Source of the DNA: Promerops cafer | Taxonomy: Eukaryota > Chordata > Aves > Passeriformes > Nectariniidae | Direction of reading: 5' to 3' | Assembly: GCA_013398275.1 (NCBI GenBank) | Contig: VZSE01014389.1 | Coordinates: forward strand, 1,424,694 to 1,488,693 | DNA: 64,000 nucleotides | Shown: positions 24,901 through 61,440 of the stretch, piece by piece | Numbering within the stretch: the first letter of the stretch is position 1 | How the letters are laid out: the number at the start of each line of letters is the position of its first letter | The notes under the pieces: generated by a model | Told to the model about the DNA's origin: nothing | Database searches by the model: none | What the model saw: the letters and a program-made list of their open reading frames with translations, nothing else | Translations under genes and position numbers: made by a program

Positions 24901-27530
24901 GTGTGGGGCATCATTTATAATTTTTTTTTTCTCAGCATTGACATGCCCCTGCTTTCCTACGCAGGTGGGGAACCACTTATCTTCAAAAATAGGAAAGAAC
25001 AATCCTTCTATTTCTAGATGAGAATATAAAAACAGTACTGTGGAGGTTAAAATTAGACATCACTTTATCAGATTAGCATTCAATTATGATAGCCAAGTTA
25101 AATATTTTCTATTGCTTTACATGGCAGGTGAAAAAAGCTAAGGCATCATTCCTGAACATTAAGTTGTGCATTTACTCTCCACTTCCATATGATCAACTAC
25201 ACACAAATGTGCACTTTTCTAATAAAAATAGTAATAAAAAAGGTCTTCCCAATGAAGCACATTATGGAAGAGGAACATAGCATAACCAACCACAGGAAGA
25301 TGTAATTTTACAATCCACAGATGCTAACTTGACTACTCTCTAGACAAGGCCCATGAAATTGCCTACATTTCTTTAGGAAAAAAATGCTTAAATAGAGGGA
25401 TGCAGGAAAGCATCAACACTAAATATATTTATAGTAACAAATTATGTAGCATACCTCAAAATAAACAGAAATTAAAAGTCACATGTGATCAAGCAATTTC
25501 CTTGCCAATCTATATACCTCATTGTTTCTATTTTTACTATTTCAGAAGATGGTACGAGATTATTATAGTCTGTTTCTTTACTTACTGTGTATCTTATTTT
25601 TTGAACCTATATGGAAAATGTCTCCATCAAAAATAATAATTATAGCATATAAGAGATAATGGTAGGAACAGAACTGTATGTCCCCTGTGTAAGATTAACA
25701 TTCAGTTGTCTGGCAGCATCTCTTTCACAGACAAGTACTTGAGTTTCTCAAGAATTTGAACAGGCTGAGTGATGGAGACAACCTTATGCCAGCGAGGTGC
25801 TCTAGTACTTTCCCTGATACCAACAGCTACACAAACATCGGAGAGCTGTGCACTGCAGAAATCATCTGGTACCAAACACTGCACAAATGATTAACTACAT
25901 TCTGCGCCCACCATAACTTCCAAGACATAAAATTTTTGCTGCACTACGCAGCAGGAGTCAAATCAAGCATGAGCAACCATGCACCTTTGCACAGTAGCCC
26001 ACAAAATGCTGACCACAGAGCCATGTGAAACAAAGGTTATGTATGCAGGAAGGCTACAAAGCTTATTGAGGACTTCAGTGCATCACCTTAGAGTCAATTT
26101 TCAGTGTATATACTTCCAGTGGTTGCACTGTGATCCACCTGTAATTTATACACCTCTGCCAGAAGAAGTATCTAACATGAGCTTTAGATTTCGTTACTGG
26201 TTAGCCAAACATTTACTTTCACCACTAGAAACACGATTCTCTTCTTTTGCAGCACCCTTTACCAGTAAAGAAAAAGCAATATTCCTTTTAAGAGGCTGCA
26301 TGTACATAGCTGGACTGCAACCTATTCTTCTGCAAAGGGTATGTATTCATTTCAGGAAGGAAAGCAGTGAAGAGCTTACAGGTTTTGAAAATGGAAATAG
26401 CTTAAGTACTCCTTCTGCAGTGCTAAAATTTCACGGGAATCAGTGGTTTCCCAAAACCCAACTGTGACCCCATTATGACTGAAAGATGGTACCCGAATTT
26501 CACATATGGATAAGGAAATTCAAGGCACTGCCACACACTGCGTAGCTTTATAAACAAAGTCGCAACACTGAGAAGGCTGCTGGGGAGCAGCTTTCCACCT
26601 GTTCCACAGAGGCAGAACACTGCTGACCCTACACCCAGAGTCATACGTGCTCCTTATCCACAGACTGCAGCACTTCCTCCTCTAAAATGCAGTGGTTCAT
26701 GCTCATGAATTCTGCGCATCACTCAGTCAACTCGAGACCTCTTCTAATAGCGCTGCTGCCCTTTCCCCTAAATGTCCCATTACACCTTACACAGGCAAAG
26801 GCGGGAGGTCGAGAAACTGATTCTCGAATAATTTCTTGTTTTGCTTCGGGTCATTTTCTCCAGCACTGTCTCTCTTCTCTCTTTTTTTACCAAAAAGCGC
26901 CGGCTCAACACCCCCCACCCCCGGTAGGGCAGTGACTGAACCCCCCGGGCTGCACTGCCCCGGGGGAGCGGCAGGAATGCAACGGCTGGGGCAGCTGGGG
27001 AGCGGGGACGGGGCGGCCGGGGCAGTCGGGGAGCGGCTGGGGCAGTCGGGGAGCGGGGACGGGGCGGTTGCGGCAGTTGGGAAGCGGGGACTGGGCGCAG
27101 GACCGCCGGCACAAGCGGGCGAGGAGGGACCCAGCAGGACAGGGAGGGACGGGCGGCGCCCGCGGCCCCAGCACTCACCGAAGAGGCTGCTGCTGAAGCC
27201 GTCCCAGACGCAGCCGGCGGCGTCCCACACCCAGCGGCTCCTCAGGCAGGACATAAAGGTAAGGCTTACGCCGAAGACGGACACCAGCAGGTCGCTGAGG
27301 CTGATGTTGACGAGGAAGAGGTTGGTGGGCGTGCGGAGCCGCTTGAACTTGTAGTAGAGCACCAGCACCAGCAAGTTGTTGCACAAGCCCAGCATGCCGA
27401 TGGTGGCGACCAGCAGCGCCAGCAGCTCGTAGGTGCCGGCGCTGAAGAGAGGCCGCTCGCCCGGCACCTCCTGCTCGGGCGCCGTGGGCTCCGGGCGGCT
27501 GGAGGTGCCCGTGCCGTTCCCCGCGGGCAT
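12672..27530 (-). CDS. OPN3: Encephalopsin (opsin-3), four coding exons
   Basis: Seven-transmembrane, retinal-binding G-protein-coupled receptor of the encephalopsin family. It sits in the plasma membrane of brain, skin and other non-visual tissues (family knowledge). The coding exons, read on the minus strand, are 27530-27179, 17047-16728, 15780-15529 and 12941-12672. All introns are GT-AG and the exons total 1194 nt, giving 397 residues against about 402 in human. Visible landmarks are an N-glycosylation site NGT at residue 5, TM1 with [12 protein letters not shown], Cys107 and Cys181 for the disulfide, Asp110 at the usual counterion position, ERY at 131-133, Lys292 in FFAKS for the Schiff base, NPVIY at 298-302 and a conserved tail with RPKKKVTF. 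The gene is divergent to WDR64, as in other amniotes. No frameshift or internal stop is seen. The start is the ATG matching the family N-terminus; an in-frame upstream ATG exists. Confidence 0.97.
13836..13902 (+). repeat. A/C-rich low-complexity tract in OPN3 intron 3
   Basis: A stretch of AAAC, CAAAA and CCCCAAAAC words with almost no G or T on the plus strand. Similar to the larger tract at 24.6 kb. Confidence 0.8.
15529..15780 (-). CDS. OPN3: OPN3 coding exon 3
   Basis: The exon is 252 nt (84 codons, phase 0 at both ends) and encodes residues 225-308. It begins [14 protein letters not shown], the third intracellular loop, after an acceptor ending TCTCTACAG. It then holds TM6 with FLICWMPY and TM7 with the chromophore lysine (Lys292, FFAKS) and NPVIY. 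It ends ATGAGTAGAAAG before the donor GTAGGT. All opsin-defining residues are intact, so the protein should still bind retinal. Confidence 0.97.
16728..17047 (-). CDS. OPN3: OPN3 coding exon 2
   Basis: The exon is 320 nt and encodes residues 118-224, spanning most of TM3 through TM5. It follows a pyrimidine-rich acceptor ending TTTTACAG and ends AGAATG before the donor GTAAGT. It carries the ERY motif (131-133, the DRY equivalent for G-protein contact), the [18 protein letters not shown] helix, and Cys181 in GLGCSVDW, the disulfide partner of Cys107. It joins exon 1 through a split glycine codon and ends in phase 0. Confidence 0.97.
21451..21490 (+). repeat. A-rich (AAAAC)n tract in OPN3 intron 1
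   Basis: Runs of A interrupted by single C residues, including AAACAAAACAAAACAAAC. Simple low-complexity sequence. Confidence 0.85.
24628..24813 (+). repeat. Strand-asymmetric A/C-rich tract in OPN3 intron 1
   Basis: About 185 bp almost devoid of G and T on the plus strand, made of AAACAAAC, AAACCCC, CCCCCCC and AAAAAACAAAAC words. Its lysine/asparagine/proline-rich open frame is a composition artefact. It resembles old AAAC-type simple repeats. Confidence 0.88.
26984..27095 (+). repeat. G-rich minisatellite in OPN3 intron 1
   Basis: Imperfect tandem units of about 20 and 32 bp, built from GGGGCAGTCGGGGAGCGG and GGGGACGGGGCGG, lie about 85 bp past the exon 1 donor. The plus strand, which is the OPN3 template strand, has many GGG and GGGG runs and could form G-quadruplexes. 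The block is open in several frames only because it is GC-rich and stop-poor; it is not coding. Confidence 0.8.
27179..27530 (-). CDS. OPN3: OPN3 coding exon 1
   Basis: The exon is 352 nt and encodes residues 1-117 plus the first base of Gly118. It holds the glycosylated N-terminus, TM1, TM2 and the start of TM3 with CVWDG. It ends TTCG followed by the donor GTGAGT. The start at 27530 was chosen because MPAGNGTG lines up with the short Asn-containing N-terminus of other OPN3 proteins. An in-frame ATG at 27713 would add 61 proline- and arginine-rich residues, which looks like GC-rich 5' leader. The exon is much richer in GC than the other exons, as expected in a promoter CpG island. Confidence 0.95.
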
Positions 27531-30500
27531 GGCTCCCGGCCGGAGCGGGGCTAAGCCTCCCGGGCCGCTCCCAGCCCCATCGCACACCGATGCTCTGGGC
27601 AGGAGGAGGAGTCCCCGCTGCCTTCCCGCCCACGGAGGGCGCGCCCTCGAGTGGCTTTGCCCTCGCCTGCCCCGGGGCGGGCCCGGGCATGGCTTCGTCT
27701 GAGCCGACAGCACTTTTCACCCTGTTACCGCGGTGAGCAGCCCGATTGTGGCCGGGATGTGGCCGATCCTCGTCATTAAACATCCTCTGGGCGCTTTGTC
27801 TGGGCCACGGCTGCCGTCAGCAGCGCTTCCCTCACGGGGACCGCGTTTGGGCAGACCTGTTCTGCTGCCAGCTCCGGGAAGAGGTAGAACCGATATTTAG
27901 GCTTCTTCCCCCGATATCCTGCCAATGAAAACTCCTTTTATGGCAATAGTGTCTTCTCAGGCGGTTCCCCGCAATGCTCACAGCTTGGCTCTGGGAGTTG
28001 GACCCCCACAAAGCGACCCGGCAACACCATGGCGCCTGCAAACCTGTGGCGTGAGTGAACACTTACTTTTGTCAGCCATGGGACAAGTAAGACGCCAAGT
28101 AAGACGCACCGTGAAGTCGCCTGTTTTATACCTTTGTCTCCAGTGTGTGTTTTACAGGAATACCGTGGCTGCCTGTGTACAGCTCTGGCTGCTGTTAGTC
28201 ACGGCCTTGCCCTGAGCCCCAGCTGGGTTAGGGTGGCTGTACCGTCCCCAAACCCAGCCCTCCTCACAGTGTTTCACAGGGAATTTTGCTCACCGTGGTT
28301 CTACACCCAAAACACCTTGCCAGACCAAGCATCGGTTTTCCTCACAGGAAGACCTCTAGTTTGTTTGCTTTAATATGTGCTGATATGTGACAGCCTTCTT
28401 AAGGGCCCAAAGAAAACTTTCACTTTAGGTCTATTCTTACTTTAGTTTAAAAAAAAGTCAGCTCTGGAAGCAACAGAATTTTAATGTTTTAATGGATACA
28501 TGTCTTGTCAAAAAATAGCTGGGTTTTTTTTTTCTTCTCTTATACACAGTGGTATTAAATGGTCTAGACTAGGGGTGAACTGAGACTGAAAACATGCATA
28601 GTTAAAGTAGGTTTGATGTCTTTCAAAACAAACCTATATACAAATTATGGGCTTCTCATCGCAGTAAATTTTATATCACAAATTCCTCCTGTAATAAAAG
28701 GCAGTAGGAATAAAGTCATAGGTCAGAAAAATGAAATGCTTATCAAAGTACCTATTCTTATTGATGTTAACTTTATTTATGATCTATGTTGTTAAATCCC
28801 TCATATATGGTGTAATCAGTAATTGAAACTTACTTTAAAAAGCTAGTTCAGTCTGTTTCTTCATCACTGGTCAACAGGGCTTTTCTCATTGCAAAGGAAG
28901 GAGCAGCTTCCTTTCTCAAAATCAATTACATATTTTTTACCGTAAAAGCTGTATTTACAGAGCACATAACCTTCCAAAATTTCTGGTAATAGACCACAGT
29001 ACTCAAGGATCAGTTTTAGGAAAGACATAATTTTGTCTTTCCTCATCCACAAAAGAAATTTACCTGTACATGACAGACCGCGTGCAAAAATATTATGTCA
29101 ATGCAATAGGTTTGTTTAGGACAGTCACTGCATTCTAAAAGTCTAAAAATGACATGACTCTACCAAATTAATACTACACCTCATTCAGAACAAGACATCT
29201 CTATCTTCTGCCTCTAAAGGAAAATCTTAAATTGTGTATCTTTTTATCCCTGCAAAATGAAAGGAGAGAAAAGGTAGTAAGAAGGATGGGAAAAATTTAA
29301 TGTACAACATAGTGTCCATTGGCAGATTCCATTATATACTTAGGGTTTCTAAGTAGTATTTCACTACAGCACCTGTCAGAAATACTCCCTCTAGATGTCT
29401 TTGAATTTATAGAAGATAAGAGAACCCATAACTTGCATTTTATAAAGATCATATCTCAGAATTCCTGGTTTGGGCTTTTTCATAGCAAAACTAAATAGAT
29501 CCATATATGTGCAATGTCTCCAGTGCTTTATTTGCAAAAGTCACTTTATTAATACTGTCAAACTGCTAGTGTTGTTCAAGTGGTCTTGGATACTTCATGA
29601 GCAGAGTTCCATTTGTCTTCCATGCAGTGTCACTTCTCATATGAGGCACAACAAAAAGAAATGCTGTTTTATTGTGTCATCAGGTCAAAGGCAAAGGTGG
29701 AAACAGAACCCTGACCCCAATTCTAGTCCAGATTCTGTTTTACCTAACCCACTCTAGAACCAATGCAGCTATGGTTTTAATAATCTAATTAATTCTTTAG
29801 TCAATCCTCTTCTGCTGCAAAAAGGGTTTTACCTTTACTTTTACTGTTGCCCAGAAGGATAGACAGGAACCCATTTGTGAAGGTGTATGTGTGTGACTTA
29901 CTGGAAATGCATCGAAGTACTGAACGTGTATAGCCAAGCTCATGGGATTAAAAATGTACAGTGAGAAGCAGGAATAGAAGGTCCCCAGTCTTGTACTACA
30001 AAAACAGTCTCTGAAGCTCCCAAGGACTTCCTAGATCTCTTCTACAACAGTCCTTTTAACATGTTGTCTGTTATGCACAATTCACATGGGGTGGAAGAAT
30101 GCATTGGCTGTAAATTTTCAGGTGGCCAGCATATGCTTACATATGCACAAGATAAACCTTAAAATCCAGCCTTGGAACTAATAATTCACAAGTAGAAAGT
30201 TTGCAGATGTCTGGGACTGTCTTCAGAAGTTTATAGTATTTAGTAATTTGGAATGCTTCAGCACACCAGAGCATTGAGTGTCACATGTTAGAGCTGAAGA
30301 ATCTGAAGCAGGGTAAATAAACTTTCAAAGACACTGCTGCTCTCTAAGCTCGGGTAGAAATACAAACCACAAATATGACTCTCAGTTGTAGCTGCACCAT
30401 TAAAAATGTCTGGGCTTTTGCAGTGAGAACATTGTGGGGTGGAAAAAGAGTTTTAAGGCGTTCAAGAGACCTATTTCATTTGATGTTCACTGACTTATGT

Positions 30501-33500
30501 GTTGCTTTCACTCATTTTCTCTCTTCTCTGGCTTCTGCTCGTGTGCCTTTGAAGTCACAGACGCTTTCCCATCTTTCCTGACAAGCAGAGAGTGAGCAGC
30601 AAAGTCAAGCTTTTGTCCATATTGAATACATTTGTTCTAGGAGTCAGATAATGCTGGGGTTTTGATGCCTGTTTTGAACTTTGTAAGCTTATTATTTCCA
30701 AGGGCATGGTATAAAGCCAGAATGCAGGCTGCTCAAAACCAAGCCAAACCAAACCAAAAACTCTGACTACCTACCTTCAGCTCTTTTGTTTTTTTACAGT
30801 GTCCTCCTGGCATTTTTTTCTTACATATTGTTTTTGCTGTTCTTTAGCCTTAGAGGCAGATGAAAGCTGAGTGATTATTCACTGTATCTATATATAGCTG
30901 CAGGGTATATCTACAGAGCAAGTGTGAGTGTGGACAGAAGAAATCTTTCATCTGTTGCCAACCTCTTGGCATTAAAACAAGGCTTTTAATATAGATCTGC
31001 ATGTGTTGATAATGCAGTTCTTTAAGTTAAAAAACCCAAAATGCACAACCCTAATGGCAAGGTTTAAAGCTAGGGCTTCATCTTGCAGGACTTGTAATCC
31101 TATGTGTATAATCTAGTCCATATTGGGATGTGAACTTTAAATCTAAATCAGAAAGGAGGTAAAGTGCAAATGCTGCAAGAATGTGAGAATATTCTGAGCT
31201 GAGAGAAGTGCCTGGCTCAGACACAGTTCACTGAACCAAGCACAGGTGTTTTCAGCAGAGGAGGGAACCCAAGCAGGCTGTCCTGAGAGGTGATGGCCAA
31301 GTGGTCAGAGCATCTGTGCTGCAGTTGGAAGTTGGCTGCAGCCTGTTCTGTGATGTGTGAGCTCTGGTATACCTGACATGTGTACAAAGAGCTGTACTAG
31401 CTGCAGGTGTGATTCATCTCACCTAAATGATGCATTTGAAAGTTAAGCACCAAGACCAGTAAGATGAATCACCCTCTGGAAGTGTTTATTGACTGGCACA
31501 TAAGATGACCTGAATAATTAACTTTTAGATGCCTAAGTTGGATGAGATGAACTTCATCTTGGCTAGAGAAACCTGTTTGGGACTGTGCTGTGTGCTCAGG
31601 TGTCAGATGCATATTGATGCCTCTGTAGCACTTGTTTCTTGCAGAGTAGATTAAAAGAAGTGGTGATACATTCTTGTGCCTGCTGACATCATGATGTCCT
31701 TGATTGTACAGACACTGCTCATAGGGCAGCCTGAACTCTAAATACTAGCATAGTATAACCATTATAAGACCAGCAACACCAGTTTTTGCAACAATAACAC
31801 TATTAAATTCATTTGTGATATAAACTGGTTTCTTTTAAGGAATAACCTTGCATAGTAGTTCATACTTATGCTGCTGTTTCTTGTTAGTGTGACAAACATA
31901 AAGTGAAAGTGTTTAAAAACTCACTGCCTCGTTGTCATTTTCCAGAGCCCAACATACAAATCAATATATAGTTCATAGGAAATACAGTTTTTAAAGCTAT
32001 CACTTGGTCATTTCAGCTGCTGTTAGTGACAGAGAGGAGCAGATGCACTTTATAGCAAGGAGTGCAATACTGCTCATGGGGTGTTAATATCAAAAGAAGA
32101 GTGAAAAATTGAGTGAATAGAAAAAAAAAGGTGAGCTAATGTAAATGTCAACATGATAGCACCCCTTAAACACTGCTTCATAGAAGAAATTTAATTTTTA
32201 CAATGCTAAAATTTATTACTTGCCCAGTCTCATACTGGTCACAGAGTTCAGTCAGTCTGAAATCAAGCAGCTCTATCCTGATTCAAGTTAAGCACGGCCA
32301 GGTTTAACAGGATGTTTATAAGGAAGAAATAGCAAAGGATGGGTAAGCTTATCAAAGAAAGCATCTTCAGAGACTGATTATTTTTTTCCTTTTTAAATGG
32401 CTGGACTTTATGTGGACCAAAATCAGAGTCAGAAACTAAGTCTTTTATGTCCCAGAGGCTCTTTAGGGACAACTAAGGCCAGTTTAGATCCACTATGTGA
32501 TCCACTTTGGGCTGTTCTGAGCCATCATTTTACTTGGGGAAAATTTGCTTTTTCATGAGACCACTAGGAAGAGTGACTGGCAGCCTGGTAGAGGCAGGAA
32601 AGAAGATCTATCACCTTTGCTGTTTGTCTTCTTCAGTAGGTTTGGGTTATTTGTTATGAGTCATCAAATTACATGGTTAGAATTTTAAAACTTGCATGGC
32701 GTTTCATAGACTTAGGGTAATTATTGAGATAAAGATTGAAAATTATTGATTTTTCAAATGAGATGCCAATCCTACAATGAACTTGCTGCAGCTGTTCTTT
32801 GCACCCATACAGACATATCATTATCTTTGCATCTGAGAATTTCCAATAATTGAGACTAATAAGATTATGTGGTAAGAAGAGTTGAGAGAGTAAACTTCTG
32901 AATACACATCAATTATATCGTATTCCATATCCAGTGCTTTCCACACTATCAGTAAGGGAGACAGTGAAGAAAATGGTTTTCATTCAGTTAATGCTACTGT
33001 ACGGGTACTAATGCAAGGACTTCCTGACTCATCAATTAAATATTGAATTTGCCTTTTAGGCTTTGCTTATCTTCTAATTCAATTCCTATCTTCTCTACTT
33101 TTTTTTCAGTCCACTCAGTCATCACATCTTATTTTTAAATTCTACTGTACTTTTTTTTTATTTTAAACATTGAAGACAACAGAATCAACTGGTACTGAAA
33201 GCAATGAGTCTTCATTTGAGGTTTCTTTGTGTTTTCATTATGTTACATAACATTAAGTTTCTGCATGGGTTTTTGCAAGAGAACAAAACTTAGCTTTCTG
33301 TTCTTAACCTCTCTATTCTGAGGACAGATGCTAATACCCCTTATGAACCTTAAACCACTGATATTAACTGGGAAATGAGAATATAACCTGCTGTCATACA
33401 AGCTTAGATGAGAGAGACTGGAAAAATTAATCAACAGGAAGCACTGCATAACAAGAATTCAGCTGGAGGTAGTATGTCAAATACACCACAACTCTGACCA

Positions 33501-35215
33501 AGATATAGTATCTGACCAGCCACTGAGTAGCTTGACACACAAAGGAAATATTTTCCTGGATAATTACTGTTGGAAACAGCAAAAATGTATCCTCAAGCTA
33601 TCCCTCCTTTTTCCAGGCATCATTGCTCCTTTTCTCTGCAAACCTATTTTCCTTTCCTAATCAAAAGAAATGCTTATTGCAGTAGAGCAGAAGTACGCAG
33701 AAACTTTTGGGTTCTTCCCATTGAAATAATAAAATTTCAAGCTGTGGATTGCTTGTGTTAGGTAGCATATCACGAGACACCACTTTCTCTGAAGAACTAG
33801 CTATTTCATGCAGAGATATTTCCATGCATTAGTTTTAGTAACTGTTTAATACCAATTAGTGGCTTTCCCTATATGTTTCAAAAATGTTGTTTAGCTGATA
33901 TGCTGAGCGTGTGTGAAGACTACTGCCTTTATTTGTTTTGTTTTCTTTGAATAAGTGACTGGAATATTCTTGAAACATGCCTGTTTGATATCAGTCCTCT
34001 AGATTGCCATGAGGAAATATAAAATATAATTTCTTCTTTTCTACTACAGAATCTCCACAGAACTAAAACTCCACACTCAGGAATTCAAGAAAGGCTTATC
34101 CAGTAAACCTGGCATCAACCTTGGGTGAAGTAAAAGCGAAGTGGATCTGGAGATCAATAGCTAAAGAACAATACAAATAAATTGATCAGTGTGGTCTACA
34201 GAAAAGTGAGTTTAATGAATAGTCTGAAATTCACCATTTGCCTATCATGGTATAGCTCAGTAACATGGCATCAATATCCTTTAGAGATATTGAAAAGATG
34301 AAAAATGTGGATAAGAATCACAATTAAATTGAAACCTAAAGGAAAAAAGAAGTAGTCCAGGTACAAAGGCCACTAGTACGAGAATGTACCAACTAAATTA
34401 GTGAAGATATTACAAGAACTGCTGAAAGGAAGCATAAGCCACACAAAAAGGCTTACATTTTAACAGTTTGTGCAATTACCCTTTGAAACAAACATGCTGA
34501 ATTCTCCATCTTTTTGTGTCTCAAGATCAACACTTGACACCTTATCACAAGTTATACTTTAGAACAAAGTTTTGGGCTCAGTGTAGTGATAAGTGGCTGC
34601 TATTTATTGATCTGTAACATAAAGAAGGTGAAAGTAGAGCTAAAGGGTAGATTTATTCATGCAATTAATACATGCTCAGTGTTCTCCACACCTTCAGCTC
34701 TCTCCCCAGAGAAACATTTGGAAAAGTGTTACTAAAAGGCTGGGGGGAAATACCTCTCTGGAGACACTCAAAGACCACCTGGATGCGTTTCTGTGTCGCC
34801 TGCTCTAAGTGACCCTGCCTTGGCAGTGAGGTTGGACTGTATGATCTCCAGAGGTCCCTTCCAACCCTAACTATTCTGTGAAAAAAAGCATGAAGTCTTT
34901 CTGTTGCCAGTTACTTGAGATAAAATGAAATGATCTCACATGCCAGGTTACCTAGTGATCCTGGTTCATGATCTGGGGGCACTCAGTGAGTAGGATTCTA
35001 TGATGTGATGGGATGTTGTGACATCCACAGTTCACTACACTGTTTGCCAACTCCAGATGCTAAGCCAGGGTCTCCTCTTTTTTTATTATGTAATGTTTGG
35101 TATACCTGTCATGCAGCTGCATCTCACATGAACTCATGAGGGAGTTAAAGGAACAAAGCAAGGCTTGGACATGGCTGTAAGAAGAGCTCTCCCTCTTGTC
35201 TTCTGTTAATAAAGG
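27531..35215. other. OPN3-WDR64 intergenic region
   Basis: About 7.7 kb between divergent start codons, containing the rest of the CpG island and one CR1 tail. The 5' untranslated parts of both genes must lie here but their limits cannot be read. A stretch near 29672-29755 loosely resembles the 3' end of an ancient L2/MIR repeat. Nothing else was recognised. Confidence 0.7.
34752..34882 (+). mobile_element. CR1 LINE 3' tail fragment
   Basis: About 130 bp with the standard CR1 3' signature: CTCTGGAGACACTCAAAGAC, CACCTGGATGCGTTTCTGTG, CTGCTCTAAGTGACCCTGCC, then GGTTGGACTGTATGATCTCC and AGAGGTCCCTTCCAACCCTA ending CTATTCTGTG. It lies about 330 bp upstream of the WDR64 start codon. Confidence 0.9.
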
Positions 35216-60059
<24,844 letters not shown>

Positions 60060-60210
60060 AATGAATGTTATAAATTCAAGTAGGAATCTATTTTTGAGTA
60101 AGTACTTGTGATAGCAATTTGTTATCACTTCATTTATTTTAATAAAAAGGGGCTTAGCTCAAAATTTCTGAATTATTTGATTTTGAAAAGCAAGACCAGA
60201 ATAGAACTAN

Positions 60211-60729
60211 GGAGGCTGAGGGGAGACCCTACCACTCTCTACAACTGCCTGAAAGGAGGCTGGTGGGGATCAGCCAGGTGGGGATCAGCCTCTCCTCCCA
60301 GGCAACTAGAAATAGAACAAGAGGAAATGGCCTTACACTGTGCCAGGGGAGGTTTAGGTTTAGTATCAGGAAGAATTTATCCACAGAAAAGGTTGGTAAA
60401 CACTGGAATGGGCTGCCCCGGGCAGTGGTGGATTCACCATCCGTGGAAGTGTTAAGAAACAACTGGACGTGGCACTTAGTGCCACGATCTGGCTGTTATG
60501 TCAAGGCAGTGCTTAGTCAGAGGTTGGACTCAGTGATCTTGGAGGTCTTTCCAACCTAAATGATTCAGTGATTCTGTGAAATGAATGTTATAAATTCAAG
60601 TAGGAATCTATTTTTGAGTAAGTACTTGTGATAGCAATTTGTTATCACTTCATTTATTTTAATAAAAAGGGGCTTAGCTCAAAATTTCTGAATTATTTGA
60701 TTTTGAAAAGCAAGACCAGAATAGAACTA
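60211..60729 (+). repeat. Exact 519-bp second copy after a single N (probable assembly duplication)
   Basis: This block repeats 59691-60209 with no difference seen, separated only by the N at 60210. The copied part includes the CR1 3' end and about 150 bp of unique intron after it. A fresh retrotransposition would not copy the flank, so this looks like two overlapping contig ends left uncollapsed. All reading frames in it are duplicates. Confidence 0.9.
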
Positions 60730-61259
60730 TTTGACATATTATCTTCATGAGTGTGACACAAGAATGCTTACAATAGTAGATATTAACATTCTGATAATTT
60801 CTGTATTACTTTAGCAACTGACAGATACAAAACAGAACCTATACTTGAATGCTTCGTTCAGCAGTGATCACCTGCAAAAAATTCCTACAGTCCTTTTGCA
60901 CTTCTCTCTTCCTACCAGGCTACTAAATCCATAGATGAAGTTTTCCGGGTGTCTCTATATGTCATGTTCAACTGTTGATCTCTTTCTAACCAGTGTCTAT
61001 TACAAGGCTTACTGATTCAAAGCATTGACCATAGACAAGAATGCTAATAAAACCAATAATAACACTTATTCCACCCAATATTGCAAGATTCTACTGGAAA
61101 GAGATGGGTATACGAGAAGTGATTGGTAGAATCGTGGCGTTGGTTATTTATATGATTTGTCAAAATGAGACTTCTCAGGAGAGAATAAAAACTTCTATAA
61201 ATACGTGCAAAAATAAGAGAGAAGCCCTTGAAGGATTAGTTGTGAATGCCTACTGAACT

Positions 61260-61440
61260 CTTTCAAGGTGGTCCAAGGCAGTATTTTCGATATTTAACAC
61301 TATTCAATATCCTTATTAGCATCTACAGTGATTGAGTGGAGAGGATAGATACTAAATTAACCAGTTACACCAAACTGGTTAAAGCTGCAAGCCTTGAGCA
61401 GAAGTATTAGAGTTCAGAATGGTCATTAAAATTGAAGGTA
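61260..61440 (+). mobile_element. Possible highly diverged CR1 internal fragment
   Basis: The stretch around 61290-61385 resembles CR1 reverse-transcriptase DNA between the L-F-N-I and D-D-T-K-L motifs: ATTTAACACTATTCAATATC, then ATACTAAATTAACCAGTTAC and ACCAAACTGGTTAAAGC. Similarity is only by eye, and the edges are guesses. Confidence 0.4.

Larger units (their letters stand above)
17048..27178 (-). other. OPN3: OPN3 intron 1
   Basis: A 10.1-kb intron with a GTGAGT donor and TTTTACAG acceptor. It holds two low-complexity A/C tracts, part of the CpG island with the G-rich minisatellite, and no recognised coding exon. In mammals the intronless CHML gene lies in this neighbourhood; no frame long enough for such a Rab escort protein (about 650 residues) is present here. 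Confidence 0.85.
26895..27870. promoter_or_regulatory. CpG-rich island over OPN3 exon 1
   Basis: A sharp rise in GC and CpG density spans about 1 kb around OPN3 coding exon 1, in otherwise AT-rich sequence. This is typical of a vertebrate CpG-island promoter and probably contains the OPN3 transcription start. No TATA box is obvious at a set distance upstream. The boundaries are estimated by eye. Confidence 0.75.

Noticed and set aside
26787..27783. Long overlapping GC-rich open frames of 172, 202 and 308 codons on both strands
   Set aside because: Apart from the real OPN3 exon 1, these reflect low stop frequency in the CpG island and read through the exon 1 donor into intron.
31281..31340. 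tRNA-Leu/Ser-like stretch GATGGCCAAGTGGTCAGAGC
   Set aside because: An A-box-like motif is present but no convincing B box or acceptor stem pairing is seen; could be an old SINE, not a tRNA gene.
60935..60985. GTTTTCCGGGTG (V-F-R-V) as a candidate WDR64 exon 11
   Set aside because: The following residues do not match, the acceptor would be out of phase and a stop follows quickly; a chance likeness.
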